A DNA stretch of 6,833 nt. Origin: Phycisphaerales bacterium. Its GTDB lineage: Bacteria > Planctomycetota > Phycisphaerae > Phycisphaerales > UBA1924. The translations under genes and the position numbers were made by a program. Below are positions 1-4,896 of this stretch, in pieces. The first letter of the stretch is position 1. Each line of letters begins with the position of its first letter. The stretch covers positions 1 through 6,833 of the forward strand of contig JAJDDH010000405.1 of NCBI GenBank assembly GCA_029260415.1, written 5' to 3'. The notes below the pieces were generated by a model that saw nothing but the letters and a program-made list of their open reading frames with translations, did not search any database and was not told the DNA's origin.

Positions 1-191
1 GCGTCGTCGATCCGCTTGATGTCGATCAGGTACCCGGTGCTGGGGTCGGGCTCGCCGCGGCAGACAACCTCGATCTCGCCCGTGAGCCCGAGGGCGCGGA
101 CCGGGGGCTTGCCCCCGTAGCCGTTGAGCCCGCCCGCGCTGGAGCCGTCGTGGGCGATCGAAAAGCGAACCGTGCGTCTGAGCTCGACCAT
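1..191 (-). CDS. QueD/6-pyruvoyl-tetrahydropterin-synthase-like protein, N-terminal part (cut by left edge)
   Basis: The complement strand is open from an ATG at 191-189 to the left edge, giving 63 codons with no stop. The visible protein begins MVELRRTVRFSIAHDG and reaches GEPDPSTGYLIDIKRID. The early Arg-Phe-Ser-x-Ala-His and the later 'E-V-x-x-x-G-E-P-D-P-x-T-G-x-x-(I/V)-D-(I/F)-K' resemble the first beta-hairpin of the tunnelling-fold family (6-carboxy-tetrahydropterin synthase QueD, queuosine pathway, and 6-pyruvoyl-tetrahydropterin synthase). In canonical members the segment before this holds Leu-His-Gly-His, which supplies two zinc ligands. Here the aligned stretch (residues 33-36) reads Ala-Leu-Gly-Leu, so both His appear replaced, while His14 remains. 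A Gly-rich insert (Asn-Gly-Tyr-Gly-Gly-Lys, residues 23-28) precedes it. The protein may therefore be a family member with altered chemistry rather than a working QueD. No Shine-Dalgarno is visible ahead of the ATG. The gene is divergent from the peroxidase gene. Confidence 0.62.
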   Translation of the reverse strand, partial: MVELRRTVRFSIAHDGSSAGGLNGYGGKPPVRALGLTGEIEVVCRGEPDPSTGYLIDIKRIDD

Positions 192-198
192 CGGGCGA

Positions 199-204
199 AC
201 TGTA
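199..204 (-). promoter_or_regulatory. Possible -10 element for a leaderless leftward transcript
   Basis: On the complement strand TACAGT (4 of 6 matches to TATAAT) lies 7 nt before the ATG of the leftward gene. Initiation at the usual distance would place the first transcribed base at or next to the start codon, which would fit the absence of a Shine-Dalgarno. No good -35 is seen. This is weak evidence from one short match. Confidence 0.22.
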
Positions 205-221
205 GGGAGCGGGGGCGCGTG

Positions 222-250
222 TTCGCGATGGGCGTTGCCCGCCGTACACT
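222..250 (+). promoter_or_regulatory. Weak candidate promoter for the glutathione peroxidase gene
   Basis: TACACT at 245-250 matches the -10 consensus at 4 of 6 positions. It lies 17 nt downstream of a poor -35 (TTCGCG, 222-227). Initiation would fall near 257, giving a leader of about 29 nt that starts just before the hairpin at 259-271 and contains the ribosome binding site at 273-278. Only the position is persuasive; the -35 is close to random. Confidence 0.25.
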
Positions 251-258
251 GTTGACAG

Positions 259-271
259 GCCCGTTCCGGGC
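259..271 (+). promoter_or_regulatory. Short GC hairpin in the leader of the peroxidase gene
   Basis: GCCCG (259-263) and CGGGC (267-271) form a perfect 5-bp stem with a 3-nt loop, TTC. It ends one base before the purine-rich ribosome binding site (AGAGGA, 273-278). It could affect access to that site or protect the 5' end, but a stem this short arises often by chance at this base composition. Confidence 0.3.
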
Positions 272-285
272 GAGAGGACACGACC

Positions 286-957
286 ATGGCGCTGTGCAGA
301 TGCTCATCGAACAACCCGCTCTGGCTGACGGTCGTCCTGGGCGGGGTCACCGCCGCGCTGGTGGGGGGCATGAACAAGGGCAGCGACATGAGCCAGCCCG
401 AGACCCCGACCACGGCCGCGACGGACGCCCAGATGAAGGACCCCGCCTTCGTCCTGGGCTACGCCATGCCCCGCATCGACGGCGAGCCGCAGGACCTGTA
501 CGACTACAAGGGCCAGGTCGTGCTGATCGTCAACGTCGCGAGCCGGTGCGGGCTCACCCCGCAGTACGAGGCCCTCGAGAAGCTCTACCGCGAGCATTCG
601 GACGACGGCCTGGTCATCCTGGGCTTCCCCGCCAACGATTTCGGCAAGCAGGAGCCGGGCTCCAACGCCGAGATCCTTGAGTTCTGCACGTCTCGCTTTG
701 ACGTCAGCTTCCCCATGTTCGAGAAGATCAGCGTCGTGGGCGAGACCGCCCACCCGCTCTACGAGCGCCTGCGCGAGCTGGAGATCGAGGAGGTCGGGGG
801 CAAGCCCGGGCAGCTCGGGGGCGACCCGGGCTGGAACTTCACCAAGTTCCTGGTGGACCGCTCGGGCAGGGTCGACTCGCGGTACTCGCCGCGCGTCACG
901 CCCGACGACGAGCGCCTGACGGACCGGATCGCCGAGCTGCTCAAGACCGAAGGCTGA
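286..957 (+). CDS. Membrane-anchored glutathione peroxidase (thioredoxin-dependent 2-Cys type)
   Basis: This 223-residue protein reduces hydrogen peroxide or organic hydroperoxides. Residues 12-28 form one hydrophobic segment with no signal-peptidase or lipobox site, so an uncleaved N-terminal anchor is likely. A Thr/Pro/Ala-rich linker (about 36-50) leads to the thioredoxin-fold catalytic domain (55-221). The peroxidatic site is NVASRCGLTPQY with Cys88. The other members of the family tetrad are visible: Gln122 in FGKQEPG, Trp183 and Asn184 in WNFTKFLV. Cys134 in EFCTSRF sits where the resolving Cys of plant and insect thioredoxin-dependent enzymes lies, whereas the Cys usual in FPCNQFG is Ala116. 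No TGA codon stands at the active site, so it uses Cys, not Sec. AGAGGA at 273-278 lies 7 nt ahead of ATG 286, which supports this start over Met29 or Met35; those would remove the anchor. The stop is 18 nt before gspF, so co-transcription is plausible. The compartment (periplasm or cytoplasm face) is not decided by the sequence. Confidence 0.93.
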   Translation: MALCRCSSNNPLWLTVVLGGVTAALVGGMNKGSDMSQPETPTTAATDAQMKDPAFVLGYAMPRIDGEPQDLYDYKGQVVLIVNVASRCGLTPQYEALEKLYREHSDDGLVILGFPANDFGKQEPGSNAEILEFCTSRFDVSFPMFEKISVVGETAHPLYERLRELEIEEVGGKPGQLGGDPGWNFTKFLVDRSGRVDSRYSPRVTPDDERLTDRIAELLKTEG

Positions 958-975
958 CCCCGGAGCCGCGGACGG

Positions 976-2163
976 ATGCCCACGTTCGAGTACACAGCAC
1001 TTGACACCGCGGGCGCCCGCGTGAGCGGGGCCCTCGGGGGCGCCAGCGAGAGCGCCGTGCTGGCGGAGCTTGAGACCCGCCGCCTCACGCCCATCCTGGT
1101 GCGCGAGAAACGGGAGAAGACATCGCTGCGCCGCGGCGTGCCTGCGCGATCGCTCGCATCGAGCTACATCCAGCTGGGCGACCTGCTCGTCGCGGGCGTG
1201 CCCGTGATGCGATCGCTCACGCTGCTGAGCCGCCAGAAGAGCTCGCCGCGCCTGTCGAGCGTCTACCGCACGATCGCGGAGTACGTCTCGGACGGGGGTG
1301 ACTTGGGCGAGGCGATGAGCCAGCACCCGGACGTGTTCCCCAGGACCCACGTCGCGATGGTCAGCGCGGGCGAGAAGGGGGGATTCCTCGAGCAGGTGTT
1401 TCAGCGCCTGGGCGCCTTCGTCCAGGGCCAGGCTGAGCTGCGCGGCAAGCTCATGGGCGGGATGATCTACCCCGCGGTTCTGATCGTCTTCGGGGTCGCG
1501 ATCCTCAGCGTCATCTTCGGGATCTTCATCCCCAAGTTCGAGCCCCTGTTCCAGCGACTCGATGAGCTGCCCGCGATCACGTCGTTCGTCCTGGGCGTCT
1601 CCAAGATCATCTCGGGGTACGCGTGGCTGGCGGCGATCCTGATCGTCGCGGGTGTCTTCGGCGTGATCGCGCTGCGCCGCAACCCGGCGGGGATGCGCCG
1701 GCTCGCGGTGCTGATCAACCGCACGCCCCTGGTGGGGGCGCTGACGCGGGACATCGCCGCGGCCCGGTTCTGCCGGATGCTGGGGACGATGGAGTCCAAC
1801 GGCGTGCCGCTGATCCAGGCGATGGGCATCGCCCGCGACGCCGCGGGGCACCTGCTGCTCGAGGAGGCGATCGAGAAGGCGATCGAGTCGGTCCGCGCGG
1901 GCGAGGCGCTGGCGCCCCCGCTGGGCGCCTCGGGGATGTTCAGCGAGGACACGGTCGAGATGATCTCGGTGGGCGAGGCGGCGGGCAACGTGGACCAGGT
2001 GCTGCTGAACATTGCGGGCGCCATCGAGCGACGGGTGGACCACCAGTTCTCGATCGGGGTCCGCCTGATCGAGCCGCTGCTGCTGGCGGTGATCGCGGTC
2101 GTGATCGCGACTGTGGCCGTCTCGCTCATCCTGCCGATGATGCAACTCAGCGGCTCGGCCTAA
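976..2163 (+). CDS. gspF: Type II secretion system inner-membrane platform protein GspF
   Basis: This 395-residue protein has the usual GspF/PilC length and layout. The short N-terminal MPTFEYTALDTAGARVSG motif is characteristic of the family. Two repeated cytoplasmic T2SSF domains follow, at about 60-165 and 260-365, each with the family's Gly-Val-Pro motif (GVPVMRS at 74-80; NGVPLIQAM at 275-283). Membrane segments fall at about 164-188 (after the conserved Tyr-Pro at 165-166), 214-233 and 367-388 (after Glu366-Pro367). In the T2SS, GspF sits at the base of the pseudopilus and couples the GspE ATPase to pseudopilin extraction from the membrane. A weak GGAG (962-965) lies 10 nt before the ATG. 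No gspE precedes it, although gspE often lies next to gspF; the upstream neighbour is a peroxidase. PilC of a type IV pilus is the alternative, but the downstream gspG-H-I-J-K set favours T2SS. A perfect 8-bp palindrome CGGCGCCG (2166-2173) follows the stop without a T-tract. Confidence 0.95.
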   Translation: MPTFEYTALDTAGARVSGALGGASESAVLAELETRRLTPILVREKREKTSLRRGVPARSLASSYIQLGDLLVAGVPVMRSLTLLSRQKSSPRLSSVYRTIAEYVSDGGDLGEAMSQHPDVFPRTHVAMVSAGEKGGFLEQVFQRLGAFVQGQAELRGKLMGGMIYPAVLIVFGVAILSVIFGIFIPKFEPLFQRLDELPAITSFVLGVSKIISGYAWLAAILIVAGVFGVIALRRNPAGMRRLAVLINRTPLVGALTRDIAAARFCRMLGTMESNGVPLIQAMGIARDAAGHLLLEEAIEKAIESVRAGEALAPPLGASGMFSEDTVEMISVGEAAGNVDQVLLNIAGAIERRVDHQFSIGVRLIEPLLLAVIAVVIATVAVSLILPMMQLSGSA

Positions 2164-2237
2164 ACCGGCGCCGCGACCGACGGTATGAAAGTAACGCCAA
2201 GCTCGACAATCGCCCTTGCGGCGTCGGCGGGGAGTTG

Positions 2238-2266
2238 CTAGTGTGGACTAAGACTAGTGCTGGCTA
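2238..2266 (+). repeat. Tandem imperfect 13-nt direct repeat upstream of gspG
   Basis: CTAGTGTGGACTA (2238-2250) is followed after AGA by CTAGTGCTGGCTA (2254-2266). The copies match at 10 of 13 positions ungapped, share an exact CTAGTG start, and have a period of 16 nt. They lie in the locally AT-richer part of the spacer, where a promoter would be expected. A paired binding site for a transcription factor is possible; no known operator was recognised. Confidence 0.45.
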
Positions 2267-2270
2267 ATCT

Positions 2271-2301
2271 CTGGAACGCCCTGACCGCGAGGGGGTTCCG
2301 G
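2271..2301 (+). promoter_or_regulatory. Leader hairpin 1 of gspG (largest)
   Basis: The arms 2271-2282 and 2290-2301 pair as a 12-position stem containing one G-G mismatch (2278/2294) and one T-G wobble (2272/2300). The core pairs are GGAAC with GTTCC and CCCT with AGGG. The loop is 7 nt (2283-2289). It is the longest dyad in the spacer and has no T-tract after it, so it is not a simple terminator. Confidence 0.45.
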
Positions 2302-2318
2302 GATTCGTCTCTCAGATG

Positions 2319-2332
2319 CCCCGACTCCGGGG
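2319..2332 (+). promoter_or_regulatory. Leader hairpin 2 of gspG
   Basis: CCCCG (2319-2323) and CGGGG (2328-2332) form a perfect 5-bp stem around the tetraloop ACTC. It is the second of a series of dyads between the repeat block and the gspG ribosome binding site. Confidence 0.35.
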
Positions 2333-2343
2333 ACCGACTCGAC

Positions 2344-2358
2344 CCGCCCGGGGGGCGG
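2344..2358 (+). promoter_or_regulatory. Leader hairpin 3 of gspG
   Basis: CCGCCC (2344-2349) and GGGCGG (2353-2358) form a perfect, all-G/C 6-bp stem around a GGG loop. No T-run follows it. Confidence 0.4.
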
Positions 2359-2366
2359 ATGCGACA

Positions 2367-2380
2367 GACCAAGGATGGTC
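2367..2380 (+). promoter_or_regulatory. Leader hairpin 4 of gspG
   Basis: GACCA (2367-2371) and TGGTC (2376-2380) form a perfect 5-bp stem around the purine loop AGGA. As RNA the AGGA would be displayed in the loop, where it resembles a Shine-Dalgarno core, but no start codon lies at a suitable distance. An RNA-binding regulator could in principle recognise such a loop; this is speculation. Confidence 0.38.
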
Positions 2381-2395
2381 AGGCCCGGCTCCCGC

Positions 2396-2405
2396 CAGGC
2401 GCCTG
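2396..2405 (+). promoter_or_regulatory. Perfect 10-bp palindrome just before the gspG ribosome binding site
   Basis: CAGGCGCCTG is a perfect palindrome that ends 5 nt before the AAGGAA ribosome binding site. It has no loop, so it suits a protein-binding DNA site, or RNA dimer pairing, better than a hairpin. Confidence 0.35.
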
Positions 2406-2410
2406 AAAGA

Positions 2411-2416
2411 AAGGAA
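2411..2416 (+). promoter_or_regulatory. Ribosome binding site of gspG
   Basis: AAGGAA in a purine-rich run (2406-2417) lies 8 nt before ATG 2425. This spacing decides between the ATG and the in-frame TTG at 2419. Confidence 0.7.
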
Positions 2417-2424
2417 GCTTGCCG

Positions 2425-2955
2425 ATGCGAAACCCGACCCGCACACGCCGTCAGCCCAGGGTCGCCCGGGCGTTCAGTCTGATCGAGATCATGATCGTGC
2501 TGGCGATCATGCTGGTGCTCGCGGGCATCGTGGGGTTCGCGGTCTTCGGGCAGCGTGACAAGGCGGACATCCAGGCGACGCGCGTGCAGCTCGAATCGTT
2601 CGAGAGCGCGATGCGCGCGTTCCGACTCGACTACCGGCGCTACCCGACGGAGGAGGAGGGCGTCGCCGCGCTCTGGAGCAAGGAGACGCTCGATCCCGAG
2701 GCGGACGCGACGGTCTGGTCCGGCTACATCGAGACGCCCGTCGCCCGCGACCTCTGGGGCAGCGAGTGGGGCTACTCGACCGAGTCCGACGAGTTCGCCA
2801 TCGACGACGAGGACACGCCCGCCGGCCCGACGTTCGACATCTGGTCCTTCGGTCCCGACAAGGAAGACGGGACCGAGGACGATATCCACCTCCGAGCCAG
2901 CTCTGGTGACGAGGACGAGTTCGGCGGCGACCTCCTGTCGCCCAGCGGGCCGTAA
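2425..2955 (+). CDS. gspG: Major pseudopilin GspG
   Basis: This 176-residue prepilin forms the shaft of the T2SS pseudopilus. Its basic leader ends at Ala16, and cleavage by prepilin peptidase before Phe17 (FSLIEIMIVLAIML) would give a mature protein with Glu21 at position +5, which orders subunit assembly. The residue at -1 is Ala rather than the usual Gly. The hydrophobic helix spans about 17-42. The GspG-specific core is clear: YPTEEEGVAALW (73-84, family YPT-x-EQG), DLWGSEWGY (109-117, family DPWGNPYxY) and the C-terminal FDIWSFGPDKEDGTEDDI (137-154), which matches the calcium-binding loop region with several Asp and Glu residues. A short acidic tail (about 155-176) follows. The ATG at 2425 is preferred over a TTG six bases earlier because AAGGAA (2411-2416) lies 8 nt before the ATG but only 2 nt before the TTG. 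Hairpins flank the gene on both sides. Confidence 0.95.
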   Translation: MRNPTRTRRQPRVARAFSLIEIMIVLAIMLVLAGIVGFAVFGQRDKADIQATRVQLESFESAMRAFRLDYRRYPTEEEGVAALWSKETLDPEADATVWSGYIETPVARDLWGSEWGYSTESDEFAIDDEDTPAGPTFDIWSFGPDKEDGTEDDIHLRASSGDEDEFGGDLLSPSGP

Positions 2956-2965
2956 GCCATCACGG

Positions 2966-2980
2966 GGGGCGGTTCGCCCC
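2966..2980 (+). promoter_or_regulatory. Strong GC hairpin between gspG and gspH
   Basis: GGGGCG (2966-2971) and CGCCCC (2975-2980) form a perfect 6-bp stem with a 3-nt loop, GTT. It starts 11 nt after the gspG stop. No T-tract follows, so it is a poor intrinsic terminator. It could act as a partial attenuator or as a 3' block to exonucleases that raises gspG mRNA above the minor pseudopilin genes. Confidence 0.5.
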
Positions 2981-3011
2981 GCAGTCAGTTCACCCAATCC
3001 GGCGGAGCGGG

Positions 3012-3701
3012 ATGATGCGCAGCAGGGGGTTCACACTCCTCGAGATACTTGTGGCACTCGGCGTGCTGGGCGTCGTGCTGGGTCTCTCGCTGCCCGCGGT
3101 CAGCGCGCGCCTGGATCGAGGCTCGTTCGACGCGAACGCTGAACGCGTGGTCGGGGCGCTGCGCCTGGCCCGGGACGAGGCGCGGAACGCGGGCCGGCCG
3201 GTGCGTGTGCGGGCCACGACGCAGGCGACGGGACCGACCGCGATCGAGTGGTCATTCCAGGCCGGGGCAGACGCGGACGGGGACACGCCCCCCGAGCCCG
3301 AGTGGACCGCGCTCGTCGAGATTCCCCGGGGAAACTCGGTCACCGACCAGGACCCGGCGGCGCTGGCGACCACCGGGTTTGGCGAGCCGGTAATGCAATT
3401 CCAGAACGAACCGGCGCTCGCCCCCGAGTTCGACGAGACCGGCGAGAGCACGCTCGCGCTGTGCGTCTTCATGCCCGGGGGCGAGGCGGTGGTCAACGGA
3501 CCGATCTGGCTCGTGGACGCGGAGGGCGAGGGACTTGTTGATGCCGAGCGCTGGGTCGGGCTCACGATCAGCCCGTGGACGGGTCGGATCACCAGCGAGC
3601 GCGGCACACGAGTGCAGCTCACCGAGTCGGCGGCGCCCGAACCGGATGGGACGGATGAACGGTTCGACGCGTGGGAGACCGGGCCAGAGGTGGCGCCATG
3701 A
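3012..3701 (+). CDS. gspH: Minor pseudopilin GspH
   Basis: This 229-residue prepilin is assigned to GspH, which joins the pseudopilus tip to the GspG shaft. The leader MMRSRG is followed by FTLLEILVALGVLGVVLGLSL, with cleavage after Gly6 and Glu11 at +5. This is the only pseudopilin of the cluster with the standard Gly(-1)/Phe(+1). After the N-terminal helix comes ERVVGALRLARDEARNAGRPVRV (44-66), the helix-to-first-strand signature of GspH/FimT-type prepilins, and near the end VGLTISPWTGRI (182-193), the usual closing strand. A 36-residue Glu/Pro/Asp-rich tail follows and is longer than expected. GGAG at 3004-3007 is 4 nt from ATG 3012 and 7 nt from the second ATG at 3015, so either start is possible and only the leader length changes. 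The stop codon overlaps the gspI start (ATGA). Confidence 0.88.
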   Translation: MMRSRGFTLLEILVALGVLGVVLGLSLPAVSARLDRGSFDANAERVVGALRLARDEARNAGRPVRVRATTQATGPTAIEWSFQAGADADGDTPPEPEWTALVEIPRGNSVTDQDPAALATTGFGEPVMQFQNEPALAPEFDETGESTLALCVFMPGGEAVVNGPIWLVDAEGEGLVDAERWVGLTISPWTGRITSERGTRVQLTESAAPEPDGTDERFDAWETGPEVAP

Positions 3702-4216
3702 GCACCCGCTGCGCGCGCGCCGTTCTGCTGCTCGAGGTGCTGGTCTCGCTGGCGATCCTCGTGACAATGTCGATGGCGATCGGCGCCGTCGTGGGCGACG
3801 CGGGTGACCGCCTCATCCGCTCGGCCCAGCGCGTTGAGGCGGAGGACCTGGCGCGCAGCGCCCTGGCGCAGATCGAGGCGGGCATCGCGACCCCCGAATC
3901 GCTCAGCGGCCCGGTTCCCGCGTGGGACCGCGAGGCGGCGCTGGTCGAGCTGGGCGACGAGCTGGGCCCCCGATCCTCAGACGAGATCGGTCTCGACTCG
4001 GGCAGCGCCGAGCCCAGCGGATGGCTGCTCGAGATCGAGGCGCAGCCCTCGCCTTATGACGGGCTGACGCTCATCAGCGTGCGCGCGGTTCGTGAGGACG
4101 ACCCGGGCGTGAACGCGGTGCTGCACCAGCTCGTGCGCATGGGGGTCGAGGGCGCCGAGGGCGTGGGCGATCTGGACGAAATCACCGAGCGGGCGGGCCA
4201 GGGGCGGCGCCCATGA
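3698..4216 (+). CDS. gspI: Minor pseudopilin GspI
   Basis: This 172-residue prepilin is assigned to GspI, which together with J and K forms the heterotrimer at the pseudopilus tip. The assignment rests on gene order (H-I-J-K), length, and VLLLEVLVSLAIL followed by a helix (about 30-60, RVEAEDLARSALAQIEAG) typical of GspI. The leader is MSTRCARA. Cleavage after Ala8 would leave Val9 at +1 and Glu13 at +5, so both -1 (Ala for Gly) and +1 (Val for Phe) depart from the usual Gly-Phe. The globular part (about 63-172) is weakly conserved and includes an acidic stretch with several Ser and Asp. AGAGG at 3686-3690 lies 7 nt before ATG 3698, and the start overlaps the gspH stop; an in-frame GTG at 3671 lies within gspH and lacks such support. 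The stop overlaps the gspJ start. Confidence 0.85.
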   Translation: MSTRCARAVLLLEVLVSLAILVTMSMAIGAVVGDAGDRLIRSAQRVEAEDLARSALAQIEAGIATPESLSGPVPAWDREAALVELGDELGPRSSDEIGLDSGSAEPSGWLLEIEAQPSPYDGLTLISVRAVREDDPGVNAVLHQLVRMGVEGAEGVGDLDEITERAGQGRRP

Positions 4217-4896
4217 CCCGCGCTCGATGCAAACGCCGCGCCTTCACGCTCATCGAGGTCCTGCTGGCGCTCGCGCTGCTGGCGGGGGTCATGGGCGGCG
4301 CGCTCGGGCTGCTGTCGGACCTCACGCGACGTCAGGACCACATCCGGACGCACAGCGAGCGATCCCTCGACGGCGGCGCGCTCGTCGACCGACTGGAGCG
4401 GGCGCTGCAGTCCAGCTACGCCCAGAACGCGGCGGGCGAGGCGGGCGTCCGGGGCGACGACCACTCGATCCGTGTCATGCACCGGGGGGTCATCGGGCAC
4501 GCGGAGGCGACCGGGGGCGACCGACTCACGATCGAGATGCACTGGTCAGAGACCGACCGCGTCGTGACGGGAACGTTCTCGGGCGACGGCGTCGACAGCG
4601 CGTCCGAGCCGCTGGCGCGCCGCGTCGAGCGCCTGCGCTTCCGGTACTTCCACGGCGCCCGCTGGCGGTCGTCGTTTGATTCCGTCGCTCGGGGCGAGCT
4701 GCCCAGCGCGATTGAGATCTCGATCTGGTTCGAGCCAGCAATCAACGCCGCGCCCGAGACGCGGACACCGGACGCCGGGTTTGATGATGTCCTGTTCCCG
4801 GACGACGCGTCGGACCTGCCGACCCGGAGCCCGGACCGGGTTCGCATCATGGTCGTGCCCGACGCGCCGGGCGCCTCGTGGGAGGTGGGCGGATGA
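4213..4896 (+). CDS. gspJ: Minor pseudopilin GspJ
   Basis: This 227-residue prepilin of the pseudopilus tip has a very basic leader ending Lys-Arg-Arg-Ala10, followed by FTLIEVLLALALLAGVMGGAL. Cleavage after Ala10 puts Glu15 at +5. The GspJ-specific C-terminal half is recognisable: VERLRFRYFHGARW (138-151), where the family typically has L-R-F-R-Y-x-D-G-x-W, and LPSAIEISIWF (163-173), matching L-P-x-A-(I/V)-E-(I/V). A region rich in Asp and Pro (about 176-207) separates this from a final strand RVRIMVVP (about 210-217). The ATG overlaps the gspI stop by 4 nt (ATGA), and the gene ends in the same way at gspK, which indicates translational coupling. Confidence 0.9.
   Translation: MTRARCKRRAFTLIEVLLALALLAGVMGGALGLLSDLTRRQDHIRTHSERSLDGGALVDRLERALQSSYAQNAAGEAGVRGDDHSIRVMHRGVIGHAEATGGDRLTIEMHWSETDRVVTGTFSGDGVDSASEPLARRVERLRFRYFHGARWRSSFDSVARGELPSAIEISIWFEPAINAAPETRTPDAGFDDVLFPDDASDLPTRSPDRVRIMVVPDAPGASWEVGG
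4881..4885 (+). promoter_or_regulatory. Strong ribosome binding site of gspK inside gspJ
   Basis: GGAGG (continuing as GGAGGTGG) lies 7 nt before ATG 4893, within the last codons of gspJ. It is the best Shine-Dalgarno match in the window and decides against an earlier in-frame GTG at 4878, which it overlaps. Confidence 0.75.

Larger units (their letters stand above)
2164..2424 (+). promoter_or_regulatory. Non-coding gspF-gspG spacer, probable structured leader of gspG
   Basis: This 261-nt spacer carries no convincing gene. Its first half (about 2181-2275) is clearly less GC-rich than the flanking genes and contains a tandem imperfect repeat. Its second half (2271-2405) holds five inverted repeats in series, listed separately. 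The ribosome binding site of gspG (AAGGAA, 2411-2416) closes it, 8 nt before the ATG at 2425. A poor -10-like TAATCT (2265-2270) sits at the end of the repeat block, but no matching -35 is present. The most economical reading is that gspG has its own promoter near 2180-2270 and a folded 5' untranslated region. This is inferred from composition and structure only. Confidence 0.55.

Noticed and set aside
252..257. Perfect TTGACA (-35 consensus) ahead of gpx
   Set aside because: At 17 nt downstream the sequence is part of the ribosome binding region (AGGACA, 275-280), not a -10 element, and initiation there would fall after the gpx start.
150..680. Alternative rightward frame overlapping the start of gpx
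   Set aside because: The translation is Arg/Gly/Pro-rich without motifs and conflicts with the in-frame peroxidase, which has a catalytic tetrad and a ribosome binding site.
304..2145. A very long open frame on the complement strand (613 codons)
   Set aside because: It runs antisense to gpx and gspF, both of which have clear family motifs. Its translation is Arg/His/Asp/Gln-rich with no recognisable domain, as expected for the mirror frame of G/C-ending codons in high-GC DNA.
2164..2424. GEMM-type c-di-GMP riboswitch in the gspG leader
   Set aside because: Such riboswitches precede pilin genes in some bacteria, but I cannot find the conserved GCAAAGCC and GGGGUUACCGAUG-like segments, and the dyads are simple hairpins in series.
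2316..2558. Small rightward open frame covering the gspG leader
   Set aside because: It runs out of frame into gspG, has an Arg/Pro-rich translation with no motifs and no ribosome binding site at its start; the dyads explain the region better.
2966..2995. Intrinsic terminator after gspG
   Set aside because: The stem is strong but is followed by GCAGTCAGTTCACCC with no T-run, and the downstream genes have no evident promoter of their own.
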